Below are positions 54,708 through 64,000 of a DNA stretch of 64,000 bases, piece by piece. Position 1 is the first letter of the stretch, and every line of letters starts with the position of its first letter. This DNA comes from an uncultured Clostridium sp. Lineage in GTDB: Bacteria > Bacillota > Clostridia > TANB77 > CAG-508. A program made the position numbers and the translations under genes. The notes beneath the pieces were generated by a model. That model was not told the DNA's origin and ran no database searches. It saw only the letters and a program-made list of their open reading frames with translations. The DNA is taken from assembly GCA_900554175.1 (NCBI GenBank), contig USGK01000002.1, forward strand, positions 53,196 to 117,195, given 5' to 3'.

Positions 54708-54745
54708 TAAAATGGGAATTCGTTAGATATTCCCATTTTACCTTT
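54708..54745 (+). terminator. Terminator between convergent ytaF-like and SprT-like genes
   Basis: Stem TAAAATGGGAAT with ATTCCCATTTTA (12 pairs, 9-base loop). It is followed by CCTTTT on the plus strand and by TCTTTTTTT on the minus strand, so it works better for the minus gene. Confidence 0.75.
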
Positions 54746-54760
54746 TAATTAATAATGATT

Positions 54761-55339
54761 TTACTGTATAATTTTTAACTTTCCATTGCAAATTCCACAT
54801 CTATACTTTTTAAGCAAATTTTTTTTTAATCTTTTTCTGTATATCATTTGTCCACAATTTGTACAAATAATCTTATATTTATAAAATTCTTGATTATCAC
54901 TATATTCCAAATTGCTTTTCTTATAATCCATTGCTTTGTTTCCTAACCTTGATATGTCATACCCTAATTTTTGATTAATCATTTTAGCATAGTCTTTAAA
55001 CATATTCCCGTGATTATTACATCCAGGAAAACAATGAACTAACTCATGCATAATAGTTTTTTTTATTATCTTTTCATCTAGTTCCATTACCCATTTGCTT
55101 ATTTCTATATGATGAATATAATATCTTTCATATGTTACATATTTTCTTCTTCCAATTTTTTTTATAACTTTCGAATTTTCATCAGGCTTTTCTTGTTTAC
55201 AACACCCATATCTTTTGCATATTCTTTTCGCAATACTAATATCTATTTTCCCTATTTCTTTCTCTTCTTTTATCTTTAATCCTATTGATTCTAATTCATT
55301 TATACACTCACAATATAGTTTTTGTAATTTTTCGTCCAT
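54761..55339 (-). CDS. SprT-like zinc metallopeptidase-fold protein
   Basis: 192 residues; the ATG at 55339 is used because AAAGG is spaced for it rather than for the GTG before. The zinc-binding active site is MHELVHCFPGCNNHG at about 98-112 (HExxH with a downstream His). A C-terminal zinc ribbon has CTNCG at about 160-164 and CGICNGK at about 182-188. The arrangement matches SprT/Spartan-like proteins, which in eukaryotes cut DNA-protein crosslinks; bacterial roles are unclear. It lies 16 bases after smc, so it is cotranscribed with a chromosome-structure gene. Confidence 0.85.
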   Translation of the reverse strand: MDEKLQKLYCECINELESIGLKIKEEKEIGKIDISIAKRICKRYGCCKQEKPDENSKVIKKIGRRKYVTYERYYIHHIEISKWVMELDEKIIKKTIMHELVHCFPGCNNHGNMFKDYAKMINQKLGYDISRLGNKAMDYKKSNLEYSDNQEFYKYKIICTNCGQMIYRKRLKKNLLKKYRCGICNGKLKIIQ

Positions 55340-55358
55340 CACATTTTACCTTTTTCAT

Positions 55359-58300
55359 CTATAATTTCATAGAAAGTAATTTTGAAATTCCATTTTCTTC
55401 CATAGTAATTCCATAAACAGTATCAGCTGCTTCCATTGTTCCTTTTCTATGAGTAATTACTAAAAATTGAGTATCTTTAGAAAATTTCTTTAAAAATTCC
55501 GCATATCTATAAACATTTACATCATCAAGTGCTGCTTCAATTTCATCAAGTACACAGAATGGTGCAGGTGACATTTTTAAAATTGCAAATAGTAATGCAA
55601 TGGCAGTAAAAGCTCTTTCTCCTCCGGATAAAAGCATCATACTTTGAAGTTTTTTTCCTGGTGGTTGTACATTTATATTAATTCCACATTCTAAAATATT
55701 TGATTCATCTTCTAATGCAATCTCTGCTTTACCTCCACCAAATAATTCTTTAAAAACTTCCCCAAAGTTTCGATTTATAATTTCAAATCTTTCTTTAAAT
55801 TGTTTTTTCATTGTTTCTGTTATATCTGAAATCATATTTCTTAATTTTGACATTGTATTTTCTAAATCTAGCCTTTGTTCGCACATAAAGTCATATCTAT
55901 TCTTTAAATTCTTATATTCCTCAATTGAATCAACATTTACGCTTCCTAAATCTCTTATGTCTTGTCTTAAGTTATTTACTCTTTTTTGAGTAAGTGCAAC
56001 ATTTTCTGGCCTTTTATAATTGCCTTTTGCATTTGGTGTTAATTCATATTCCTCCCATAAATTGTTTACTAAAGAATTTAAATCTTCTTCCGTTTTATTT
56101 TTCTTAATATCAATTCTAACAATTTGTGCTTTCAAATCCTCTATTATCTTAAATTCTTCTTCTTGTAATTCCTCTTGTTTCTTTATTCTTTCCGAAATAT
56201 TTGTTTTTTCTTGTTTTAACTTTTCTATATCTATACTGCTATTTGAAACTTTTTCTTTTATTTCTTTTATTTTTTCATTATTTTTATTAATTTCGGTATT
56301 TAGTTTTTCTATTTCTTGAGTTAAATTCTGTATTCTATCTTTTTTGTTTTTTATATTAAGATTATTATTTTCAATCTCTTTTTCAATCAAATTTTGTATT
56401 TCATTAATAGAATTTTCACTTTCATCAAATGATGAAACTGAGATTTTTAAGTTTGTAATGTCAAAATTAAGATCATCAACTACTTTATTTATTTCCTTGT
56501 TTTTTTCTGTATAATTAGAAATTTCTTTTTGTAATTCTTCGTTTTCTCTTTTTATCTTTTCTAATTTTATTTTATTTTGTTCAATAAATTTTTGAATTTC
56601 TTCTTTTTGTGCATTCAAGTTAATTTTTTCTTGTTTTAATTTTGCAATATGTAATCTTAGCTTTTCTGCATTTTCATTTATTGATTCTAATTTTTGTTTT
56701 TCGACATTATATTTTATATCTATAGTTTGTGATTCGCTTTCTAATTCTTTTAATCCCATATTATTTAAAATTGCTTTTTTTTCTTGTTGTTCTTTTTGAA
56801 CACTTTCTATTTTTTTCTTAATTGATTTAATTTCTTCTTTTAATTCTTCAATTTCTTTTTCTCTACCCAAAATACTAGTAGTCCTTTTAGGTACAGATCC
56901 TCCTGAGATTGCACCTGATGGATTTATAATGTCTCCTTGTAAAGTTACTATTTTAAATGAATAATTATTTTCTTTTGCAAGTTCAACACCTAAATCCATA
57001 TTTTCTACAATAACAGTTCTACCTAACAAACTCAATATTATATTTTCATATAATTTATCGTACTCTATTAAATCTGATGCAACTCCAATTGCTTTATCTA
57101 TTTTTTTTATTTTTTCAATCTTTTTGCCCTTAACTGAAGATATAGGCAAAAACGATGCTCTTCCCAAATTATTTTTTCTTAAATAATCTATTAGCTTTTT
57201 AGCATCTTCTTCTGAATTTATTACAATATTTTGAAGACTAGCTCCTAATGACATTTCAATAGCAATTTGCATATTTTTAGGTACTGTAATTAAATTAGCT
57301 ACAGCTCCATGTACTTTTCCATTCATATTAGCTAATAGATTTTTATCATTTAAAATACTTTTTACACTTTTTATATAGCCTTCTTTTTCTCTTTCAGTCT
57401 CTTCTAAAAATTTACATCTACTATCTTTTATTTGATTTTCTTGCATTAGGTTATTTATTTTCAAATCATATATTTTTATTTCTTTTTCAATAGATTGTTT
57501 TTCTTTTAAAATATTTTGTATTTTTTCTTGTATTTCATTTCTATCTTTTTTACTTTTTTCAAATTCTTTAACACTTTCTTCTTTCTTAAAGCTTGTATTA
57601 TCTAATTCAGAAATATTAGAATTTATTTCATTATCAATCTGTGTTCTTCTTTTTTCAATATTTGAAGTGTTCGCATTTTGAGTGTTAGTATCTGACTCTA
57701 TCTCATACTTTTCATCTATATTATCTTCTAGCTTTCTTTTTAATGATTCAATATGTAACTGTTCATCTGATAAATTTTTTAATATTTCATCTAGTTTTTC
57801 TTGTTTTTCATTAAGCTCATTCTCGAATTTTTTTCTATTTTCTTTTAAACTATTTTTCTTATCAATTTTTTCGTCTATTTCCTGTTTTGACTTTTTAATT
57901 TTTTCATTTGTTTCACTTATTTCTTTATTATAACTTTCAATATTTTCGCTATTATTTTGAATTTTAGCTTTAGCAACATTTATATCAGAATTTAATTTTT
58001 CTATTTGTTTTTCACTTTCAAAACCAATATTTTGTGTATTTTCTATTTTAATAGTTATTTCATCTAAATTGTCTTTTAATTCCTCTTTTAATAATTTTAT
58101 TCTTTCAATTTTGCCTTCTTCTAAATTACAATTTGATTGTAAAATTTCTGTATTTTCTATAATCTCTTTAAGTTCTGATTTATATTTTTCAATATTAAAA
58201 TAAAACAAACCCACTTCAATATTTTTAAGTTCCTCTTTCAAATTCAAAAATTTTCTTGCCTTATCTGCTTGTATTTTAAGTGGTTCTATATTTGCCTCTA

Positions 58301-58892
58301 TTTCAGTTAAAATATCATTAATTCTAAGTAAATTTAGTTTAGTATGTTCTAATTTTTTTTCAGATTCTTCTTTTCTTGTCTTAAACTTTACAATTCCTGC
58401 CGCTTCTTCAAATACATTTCTTCTATCTTCTGATTTGTTACTTAATATTTCATCAATTTTTCCTTGTCCTATTATAGAATATCCATCTTTACCTATACCT
58501 GTATCCATAAATAATTCTAAAACATCTTTTAATCTACAAGGAACTTTATTTATGTAATATCCTGTTTCTCCACTTCTATAAATCTTTCTTGTAACAGTAA
58601 CTTCTGTGTATTCTATGGGAAGCTTTCCGTCTGAATTATCAAAAATCAGTGAAGCTTCTGCAAAACCTAGAGACTTTCTATTTTGAGTTCCTGCGAAAAT
58701 TACATCACTAGATTTTCCGCTTCTAAGTGATTTCATACTTTGCTCACCTAAAACCCATCTAATTGCGTCTGATATATTACTTTTACCTGAACCATTCGGA
58801 CCAATTACACTTGTAATTCCTGGCATAAATTCTAAAACGGTTTTATCTGCAAATGATTTGAATCCTTGTAATTCCAATCTTTTTAAATACAT
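55359..58892 (-). CDS. smc: Chromosome segregation/condensin ATPase SMC
   Basis: 1177 residues, normal size. Walker A GPNGSGKSN is at 32-40, and Q-loop and early head residues follow. Long coiled coil runs at about 170-500. The hinge at about 505-665 includes MNGKVHGAVANLI and ISGGSVPKRT. The second coiled coil is about 670-1020. The C-terminal head has the LSGGERAFTAIALLF signature and CVLDEIEAALDD Walker B. SMC dimers with ScpAB organise the chromosome; scpA and scpB are not here. Secure identification. Confidence 0.97.
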   Translation of the reverse strand: MYLKRLELQGFKSFADKTVLEFMPGITSVIGPNGSGKSNISDAIRWVLGEQSMKSLRSGKSSDVIFAGTQNRKSLGFAEASLIFDNSDGKLPIEYTEVTVTRKIYRSGETGYYINKVPCRLKDVLELFMDTGIGKDGYSIIGQGKIDEILSNKSEDRRNVFEEAAGIVKFKTRKEESEKKLEHTKLNLLRINDILTEIEANIEPLKIQADKARKFLNLKEELKNIEVGLFYFNIEKYKSELKEIIENTEILQSNCNLEEGKIERIKLLKEELKDNLDEITIKIENTQNIGFESEKQIEKLNSDINVAKAKIQNNSENIESYNKEISETNEKIKKSKQEIDEKIDKKNSLKENRKKFENELNEKQEKLDEILKNLSDEQLHIESLKRKLEDNIDEKYEIESDTNTQNANTSNIEKRRTQIDNEINSNISELDNTSFKKEESVKEFEKSKKDRNEIQEKIQNILKEKQSIEKEIKIYDLKINNLMQENQIKDSRCKFLEETEREKEGYIKSVKSILNDKNLLANMNGKVHGAVANLITVPKNMQIAIEMSLGASLQNIVINSEEDAKKLIDYLRKNNLGRASFLPISSVKGKKIEKIKKIDKAIGVASDLIEYDKLYENIILSLLGRTVIVENMDLGVELAKENNYSFKIVTLQGDIINPSGAISGGSVPKRTTSILGREKEIEELKEEIKSIKKKIESVQKEQQEKKAILNNMGLKELESESQTIDIKYNVEKQKLESINENAEKLRLHIAKLKQEKINLNAQKEEIQKFIEQNKIKLEKIKRENEELQKEISNYTEKNKEINKVVDDLNFDITNLKISVSSFDESENSINEIQNLIEKEIENNNLNIKNKKDRIQNLTQEIEKLNTEINKNNEKIKEIKEKVSNSSIDIEKLKQEKTNISERIKKQEELQEEEFKIIEDLKAQIVRIDIKKNKTEEDLNSLVNNLWEEYELTPNAKGNYKRPENVALTQKRVNNLRQDIRDLGSVNVDSIEEYKNLKNRYDFMCEQRLDLENTMSKLRNMISDITETMKKQFKERFEIINRNFGEVFKELFGGGKAEIALEDESNILECGININVQPPGKKLQSMMLLSGGERAFTAIALLFAILKMSPAPFCVLDEIEAALDDVNVYRYAEFLKKFSKDTQFLVITHRKGTMEAADTVYGITMEENGISKLLSMKL

Positions 58893-58947
58893 ATATTTCT
58901 ACATTCCTTTCGTTTATTACTAATTTATCCTTTAGTAATTATAAATT

Positions 58948-59814
58948 TTAAGCTTCGCGTTTCCAATAAAATAGATACTGCTGAGCAATTCCTTCTAAAT
59001 CTCCAAATTTATCTAAGGCTATTTTTTCTATTTGTTTTCTGCTGACTTTTTTCTCATCTAAATTTTTTATATATAACTCATTCATAACTCTTCTTACCCA
59101 TACATCTATTGGAAAAACATCAAATCTTTTTAAATTTGAAAAAAGTAGTATACAATCTGCAACTTTAGGTCCCACTCCTGACAAAGTAAGTAATTTATCT
59201 CTAACCAAATTTGTATTGCATTCTTTTTCTAATTCTTCTAAATCAACTTTTTTATCTAAAATCATATGTGTAGTTTCATAAAGCCTTATATCTCTAAATC
59301 CTGTTCCTAGTTTTCTAAATTCTTCTACAGAAACATTTTCTAATTGCTTAGGAGTAGGAAAAGCATAAAAAGTTTTCCCCTCCCATTCTATTTTATCTCC
59401 ATATTCTTTTGAAATTTTTTCTATAATACCTTTTATTCTTGGTATATTATTATTTGCTGAAATTATAAAAGACATTATGGTTTCCCATAAATCTTGATTT
59501 AAAATTCTAATTCCTTCTCCATACTCTATGCTTTCTTGCATATATATGTCTGTATTTTTTAATTTTTCTTTAATCTTTTTATAATCTCTATCTAAATCAA
59601 AGTAATTATTTACAACTTCATTAATATTTCCATTCACTATACCTTTAAATATTATTTTATTATTTTCTTTTTTTATATTTAATACATTTTTTCCAAATAC
59701 ACCTGTATAACTTTCATTTGGCATACGATTCCATCTAAAGCACTGTCCACATTCAAATATATCTTTTAATTCAAATGAATCTTGATTTTCTATTATATAT
59801 TTTTGCTCTTCCAT
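58948..59814 (-). CDS. HhH-GPD DNA glycosylase (OGG1/AlkA type)
   Basis: 288 residues; ATG preceded by TTGAGG. The N-terminal domain (FECGQCFRWNRM at about 20-31) resembles 8-oxoguanine glycosylase. The helix-hairpin-helix LLTLSGVGPKVADCILLF at about 206-223 includes the catalytic Lys, and the Asp lies in DVFPIDVWVRRV at about 231-242. It removes oxidised or alkylated bases in excision repair. It follows gpr after 45 bases and precedes smc. OGG1-like specificity is the best guess; AlkA-like is possible. Confidence 0.88.
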   Translation of the reverse strand: MEEQKYIIENQDSFELKDIFECGQCFRWNRMPNESYTGVFGKNVLNIKKENNKIIFKGIVNGNINEVVNNYFDLDRDYKKIKEKLKNTDIYMQESIEYGEGIRILNQDLWETIMSFIISANNNIPRIKGIIEKISKEYGDKIEWEGKTFYAFPTPKQLENVSVEEFRKLGTGFRDIRLYETTHMILDKKVDLEELEKECNTNLVRDKLLTLSGVGPKVADCILLFSNLKRFDVFPIDVWVRRVMNELYIKNLDEKKVSRKQIEKIALDKFGDLEGIAQQYLFYWKREA

Positions 59815-59859
59815 ATAAAAATCTACCTCAATAAATATAATATCATAAAGATTTTGATT

Positions 59860-60795
59860 TTACAAGCTCATATTTATGCCATTTGCTACAATATCTTTCA
59901 TATTTTCTATTAAGTCATCTATCTCTTTTGGTGTAACAATAAAATTAAAATCTCCTGGCATTAAAGCATCCTTAATTTCTTCGTAATTGTCTCTTTCTTT
60001 TAATTCATTTAAATAATCATTTGATTTTGCTTCTTCTTGGAGTTTTTCTATAAATAAATTCAATGAATCATTTACAATAACAGCAGATTCTACAACTGTG
60101 GGAATACCAATCGCTAATACTGGTATCCCTAGTGTATTTTTACTTATTTCTTGTCTTGTATTTCCGACACCAGCTCCTGGTACAATTCCAGTATCTGATA
60201 TTTGAATTGTAGAACTAATTCTTTCTATATTTCTTGAAGCTAATGCATCTATTACAATTACCATCTTAGGGTGAATCTTTTCAACAATTCCATTTAATAT
60301 TTCAACTGTTTCAATTCCTGTTGTTCCTAAAACTCCTGGCGAAATTGCAGCAATAGATCTTGTTCCTTCTTCTACATATTGTGGAAGATATTTTATAATA
60401 TGCCTTGTAACATCAATTTCATTTATGACTTTTGGTCCTAAACTATCTGGTGTAACATAAATATTCCCAAGACCTACAACTAAAACTTCTCCTTCCTTTT
60501 CTACGTTTATATCAACAATCTTTTTTAACTCATTTGAAAGAACCTTAGAAGCTTTTTCAATTTCTTCATCTGTTGCTATTTTTAATTTATCTACATCAAT
60601 AGTTACATAGTTTCCAATAGGTTTTCCAATTGCTTTTTCTCCGTTTTCATTTGTAATTTTTACTCTTTCTACTTTTATTTTGTCGTTTACTTTCTCTTCT
60701 TCACTTTCTATTCCATCAATATTTCCTTCTAATTTATTTGCCTTTTTAAAAATGTCTCTTCTTTCAGATGCTAAATCTGTTCTAAAATTATACAT
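59860..60795 (-). CDS. gpr: Spore germination protease GPR
   Basis: 311 residues from MYNFRTDLASERRD, with TTGGAGG and a 5-base spacer; the longer frame starts in the RBS. It shows the family hallmarks: the propeptide-like N-terminus, VVGLGNIYVTPDSLGPKV at about 106-123, ISPGVLGTTGIET, VIDALASRN, and GAGVGNTRQEISKNTLG. The aspartic-type protease cuts small acid-soluble spore proteins at germination. It is made in the forespore, normally under SigG; I could not place a SigG box with confidence. Strong evidence of sporulation. Confidence 0.97.
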   Translation of the reverse strand: MYNFRTDLASERRDIFKKANKLEGNIDGIESEEEKVNDKIKVERVKITNENGEKAIGKPIGNYVTIDVDKLKIATDEEIEKASKVLSNELKKIVDINVEKEGEVLVVGLGNIYVTPDSLGPKVINEIDVTRHIIKYLPQYVEEGTRSIAAISPGVLGTTGIETVEILNGIVEKIHPKMVIVIDALASRNIERISSTIQISDTGIVPGAGVGNTRQEISKNTLGIPVLAIGIPTVVESAVIVNDSLNLFIEKLQEEAKSNDYLNELKERDNYEEIKDALMPGDFNFIVTPKEIDDLIENMKDIVANGINMSL

Positions 60796-60932
60796 AAAAA
60801 CCTCCAAATTTAAATAATATTCAAACTTATTATCTATTTTTTGAAATTTTCTATTTTTTATACTAATTTATTATCTTAATTATTTTTTACTTAAATATTT
60901 TTACTATAATGGATTTTGTATCTTTATTTTCT

Positions 60933-60974
60933 AAAAAAATAGAGCAGAAAAAACTTCAAGTCTTTTCCACTCCA
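60933..60974 (-). terminator. Terminator of fhs
   Basis: Minus-strand hairpin with GAG...CTC ends and an inner AAAAGACTT/AAGTTTTTT-type stem, followed by seven T. The remaining 60796-60932 shows nothing else. Confidence 0.65.
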
Positions 60975-60989
60975 ATTTTTAAAATTAAT

Positions 60990-62651
60990 TTAAAAAATTC
61001 CTATAATTTCATTATTTTCATCTAAATCGATTTCTTCTGCTGCTGGAATTTTTGGTAGACCTGGCATCGTCATTATATTTCCAGCAATAACAACAATAAA
61101 CTCTGCCCCATTTTTTAATATTATATTTTGAACATGAATTTTATATGAATTATTTGACATTATATTTTTTGGATCATCCGAAAAAGAATATTGTGTTTTG
61201 GCAATACAAATGGGTAATTTTGTCTTGCCATTTTTTTCAATTATTTCTATATCTTTTATTGCATTTTCACTATATACTACTCCTTCTGCTCCATAAATAT
61301 TTTTTGCAATCTTTTCTATCTTTGTTTTAATTGGATCTTCTTCATCATATATATAATTTATTTTGTTTTCTTCTTGTGAATTTATTACTATTTTCTCTGC
61401 AATGTCTATTGCTCCATCTGATCCCTTTTTCCAGCTATCTACTCTACTTGATTGTATACCTTTCTTAGATAAAGCATTTTCTATAAATTCAAGTTCTTCT
61501 TTTTTATCAGTATTGAACATATTTATAGCAACAATTGTCTTTATTCCAAACTTATTCTGCATATTTTCTATATGTCTAAATAGATTTTCCATTCCTTTTT
61601 CTAAAGCTTCATAATTTTCTTCAAATATATTTTCTTTTTTTACTCCACCATGATACTTTATAGCTTTAACAGTTGCCACACAAACAATTATATTAGGAAT
61701 CGTCCCTGATTTTCTTGCTTTTATATCCAAAAATTTTTCTGCACCTAAATCTGCTCCAAATCCTGCTTCTGTTATTACATAATCTCCCAATTTTAAAGCA
61801 AGTTTGGTAGCTCTTACTGAGTTACAACCATGTGCAATATTTGCAAATGGTCCACCATGCATAATACAAGGGGTATGTTCTAATGTTTGAATTAAATTAG
61901 GATTTATTGCATCTTTTAAAAGTACTAGCATTGCTCCTTCTGCTTTTAAATCCTTTGCGAAGATAGCTTCTTCTTTTTCGTTATATCCTACAATTATATT
62001 TCCAAGCCTTCTTCTTAAATCTTTTTCATCTTCGCTTAAACATAATATTGCCATTATTTCAGATGCAGCTGTAATATCAAATCCATCTTCTCTCTGTTTT
62101 ATTTTACTTTCACCTGAAAGGCCTGTATTTATTTTTCTAAGTTGTCTATCATTAATGTCTATACATCTTTTCCAAGTAACTTTTTTAAAGTTTAATGTAT
62201 TTCCAAAATAAATATGGTTATCTATCATTGCTGATAATAAATTATTTGCAGATGTAATTGCATGCAAATCTCCAGTAAAATGAAGATTTATATCTTCCAT
62301 TGGAGCTACTTGTGATTTTCCTCCACCTGTTGCTCCACCTTTCATTCCAAAAACAGGTCCCATAGATGGTTCTCTTAGTGCTAAAACTGCTTTTTTATTT
62401 ATTTTATTTAAAGCATCTGCTATAGCAATTGAAACTGTTGTCTTTCCTTCTCCCATAGGAGTTGGACTCATAGCTGTTACTAAAATTAATTTTCCGTCTT
62501 TATTTTCTGAAAACTTCTTTATCGCTTTAGTTCCAATTTTAGCTTTATATTTACCATAGCATTCTATATCATTTTCTTTTAGTCCTGCTTTTTTTGCTAT
62601 ATCTATTATATTTTTAAGTTTTACACTTTTTTGAATTTCTATATCTGTCAT
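60990..62651 (-). CDS. fhs: Formate-tetrahydrofolate ligase
   Basis: 553 residues from MTDIEIQKSVKL, with TTGGAGG and a 7-base spacer; the longer frame crosses the promoter and is not used. The P-loop-like TPMGEGKTT is at about 62-70, followed by REPSMGPVFGMKGGATGGG and the substrate loops HAITSANNLLSAMIDNH. It makes 10-formyl-tetrahydrofolate from formate with ATP, feeding purines, fMet-tRNA formylation or the Wood-Ljungdahl methyl branch. It stands alone; no folD or other acetogenesis gene is in the window. Confidence 0.96.
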   Translation of the reverse strand: MTDIEIQKSVKLKNIIDIAKKAGLKENDIECYGKYKAKIGTKAIKKFSENKDGKLILVTAMSPTPMGEGKTTVSIAIADALNKINKKAVLALREPSMGPVFGMKGGATGGGKSQVAPMEDINLHFTGDLHAITSANNLLSAMIDNHIYFGNTLNFKKVTWKRCIDINDRQLRKINTGLSGESKIKQREDGFDITAASEIMAILCLSEDEKDLRRRLGNIIVGYNEKEEAIFAKDLKAEGAMLVLLKDAINPNLIQTLEHTPCIMHGGPFANIAHGCNSVRATKLALKLGDYVITEAGFGADLGAEKFLDIKARKSGTIPNIIVCVATVKAIKYHGGVKKENIFEENYEALEKGMENLFRHIENMQNKFGIKTIVAINMFNTDKKEELEFIENALSKKGIQSSRVDSWKKGSDGAIDIAEKIVINSQEENKINYIYDEEDPIKTKIEKIAKNIYGAEGVVYSENAIKDIEIIEKNGKTKLPICIAKTQYSFSDDPKNIMSNNSYKIHVQNIILKNGAEFIVVIAGNIMTMPGLPKIPAAEEIDLDENNEIIGIF

Positions 62652-62685
62652 AAAAAAATCCTCCAATTTCAAATTACTTGACATT

Positions 62686-62714
62686 ATTATATAGTAAAAT
62701 TCTTTATCAATCAA
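62686..62714 (-). promoter_or_regulatory. SigA promoter of fhs
   Basis: Minus-strand TTGATT (62709-62714) and TATAAT (62686-62691), spacer 17 bases, 34 bases before the fhs start. Confidence 0.8.
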
Positions 62715-62851
62715 GAATTTTATAAATAATAAAAAAAAGATTGATATAAATCTAATAATCAAATATTTTTGATTTTAGAAATGTATCAATCCCTTTTTAT
62801 TTAAGATATATAGTAACATCTTAATTCTTTACTTTTAGAAAAAAATATTTT

Positions 62852-63853
62852 TTATTTTTTGTATAAATAATTTTGTGGATTTACAGTTTTATTATTTATT
62901 CTTATTTCTAAATGTAAATGTGGACCTGTCGAATTACCTGTTGAACCAACTGCTGAAATAACATCACCTGCATTTACTTTTTGACCTACTTTTGCATATA
63001 TTTTACTACAATGTCCATACCATGTTTCTATACCATTTCCATGGTCAATTTTTACTAATTTACCATATGAACCACTATAAGCTGCAAAAGTAATTGTTCC
63101 TGATGCTGTTGCTTTTATATCTGTTCCTGACGAACATGCAATGTCAAGACCTGTATGTGTAGATCTTCTTAATGAACTTGATTCTCCATATCTAGATGTT
63201 ATTTTGCCAGAAACTGGTAAAACTGACAAGTTTATTCCATTTATAGTCGCTATTGCATTTGCTCTTTCCTCTTCTTCTGCTTCTTTTTGTTTTATCTCTT
63301 CTAATTTAGTTTTAACATTTGTTTCTGCTACTTCCAAAGTATCTGTTTTTACCTCAGCTATATTTTCTGTATATTCTGTTATAATTTGTAAATTTAAATT
63401 ATCATCATTATATTCTGACTTTATTTCATTTACAACTTGTTCTGCTTGCTCTAAAGTATCTACATATGCTTTGTTTTCATCGTCTAATGCTACTATATAA
63501 TATTTATATGTTATAGTAGTATATTCACTTTTTAATTTTTCTAAAATTTCTTCTTCATGAATTTGAGTATTTCTTGCTATTAGCTTTTTTTCGTAATACA
63601 CTGATTCTTTTAGAGAAACATCTTCTATATTTGCACCATTTTGATTTAAAATTTCTTCATTTATTTTATTTTCAAATGATACTTTACTTTTTATATATCC
63701 TAAATTTTCTCCTTGAATCTTTACTTCATATGCTGGTTTATATTTTATTGTCATAATCGCGATTATTACTACAAACCAAAACATTATTATCCCTAAAACT
63801 ATGGCTACATCTTTTGTATGATTTTTTAGCTTTGTTTTTAAAATAATATGCAC
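62852..63853 (-). CDS. Membrane-anchored M23 (LytM) peptidase-domain protein
   Basis: 333 residues if started at GTG 63853. One N-terminal span (about 17-39) anchors it, and the rest is outside. Residues about 45-200 form an alpha/beta stalk with an acidic helix (KLEEIKQKEAEEEERANAIA). The C-terminal LytM domain at about 222-333 has HTGLDIACSSGTDI with the zinc His and Asp, WYGH, and HLHLEIR. It should cut peptidoglycan cross-bridges or act as a scaffold, as SpoIIQ does. The start is doubtful: AAAGGAG almost touches the GTG, and the best-spaced codon is ATT at 63847. Confidence 0.87.
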   Translation of the reverse strand: MHIILKTKLKNHTKDVAIVLGIIMFWFVVIIAIMTIKYKPAYEVKIQGENLGYIKSKVSFENKINEEILNQNGANIEDVSLKESVYYEKKLIARNTQIHEEEILEKLKSEYTTITYKYYIVALDDENKAYVDTLEQAEQVVNEIKSEYNDDNLNLQIITEYTENIAEVKTDTLEVAETNVKTKLEEIKQKEAEEEERANAIATINGINLSVLPVSGKITSRYGESSSLRRSTHTGLDIACSSGTDIKATASGTITFAAYSGSYGKLVKIDHGNGIETWYGHCSKIYAKVGQKVNAGDVISAVGSTGNSTGPHLHLEIRINNKTVNPQNYLYKK

Positions 63854-63950
63854 TCTCCTTTATATGTATTTTTTACGCGACTATTCCTTATTATACTACA
63901 TTATTCAAAAAAATGCAAATTTTAATTTACTTTCACACTTTTTTATATGA

Positions 63951-63998
63951 TTCATTTATGATAATGTCTTAATAAATCATTTAGGAAAATGTCTTAAT
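63951..63998. repeat. Two tandem 23-bp imperfect repeats at the window edge
   Basis: 63951-63973 (TTCATTTATGATAATGTCTTAAT) is repeated at 63976-63998 with few changes; both end in AATGTCTTAAT. Closely spaced direct repeats of about this length are typical of IS21-type insertion sequence ends, so an element may start here and continue beyond the window. Between 63854 and 63950 lies only the M23 upstream region. Confidence 0.4.
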
Positions 63999-64000
63999 TT

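Noticed and set aside
60796..60932. SigG promoter for gpr
   Set aside because: Several AT-rich boxes can be forced to fit, but none has a convincing -35/-10 pair by eye.

Overview
The window is very AT-rich bacterial DNA read with the standard bacterial code. Strong AGGAGG-type ribosome binding sites, frequent GTG and TTG starts, consensus SigA promoters (TTGACA, 17 bp, TATAAT) and U-tailed hairpin terminators point to a Firmicute. The spore genes spoIVA, gpr and a ytaF-like gene, the MEP pathway genes ispG and ispH, adhE and fhs suggest an anaerobic spore-forming member of the Clostridia, probably an uncultured gut lineage. That placement is inference. No rRNA, CRISPR array or complete insertion sequence is present.

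Layout. 1-4140 (minus strand) looks like the edge of an accessory, probably integrative-conjugative, segment. It holds a truncated thioester-domain surface adhesin, a secreted Cys-containing protein, and a ParA/ParB pair of the type I associate with Tn1549-like elements. 4163-20580 is mostly a housekeeping block: QueH fused to a GNAT domain, ruvB, rluD, an LspA-like protein lacking both catalytic aspartates, a DUF4364 regulator, rnhA, a second pseudouridine synthase, a methyltransferase, a WG-repeat membrane protein, tgt, ruvA, an Alg13/Alg14-like glycosyltransferase pair, glgP, spoIVA and one orphan gene. A free-standing small RNA gene (about 10985-11163) sits inside this block on the plus strand. 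It has phased T-tracts, a consensus promoter and a strong terminator. 20583-38288 holds corA, a 2688-residue cyclic-glucan-synthase-like protein, a pilin-like protein, ispH, ispG, an orphan WalR-type regulator, mfd and rlmB.

38434-45482 (plus strand) is accessory: an AbrB-like protein with a membrane acyltransferase, two decayed genes, a relic of an ABC gene junction, then a secreted 149-residue protein followed by a two-permease, one-ATPase ABC exporter. 45683-47607 has the initiator tRNA-fMet and a T-box-controlled alaA. 47824-64000 (mostly minus strand) has a translationally coupled adhE-kinase-SDR operon, a coiled-coil protein with a 49-codon gene upstream, a ytaF-like gene, a SprT-like protein, smc, an OGG/AlkA-type glycosylase, gpr, fhs and an M23 peptidase. 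Tandem repeats resembling the end of an insertion sequence lie at the right edge.

The genes cover genome maintenance (ruvA, ruvB, mfd, smc, glycosylase), tRNA and rRNA modification (tgt, queH, rluD, rlmB), envelope and glucan metabolism, sporulation and fermentation. The least explained parts are the small RNA at 10985-11163, the secreted-protein/ABC locus with its decayed copies, the left-edge adhesin/ParAB segment and the LspA-like pseudoenzyme.
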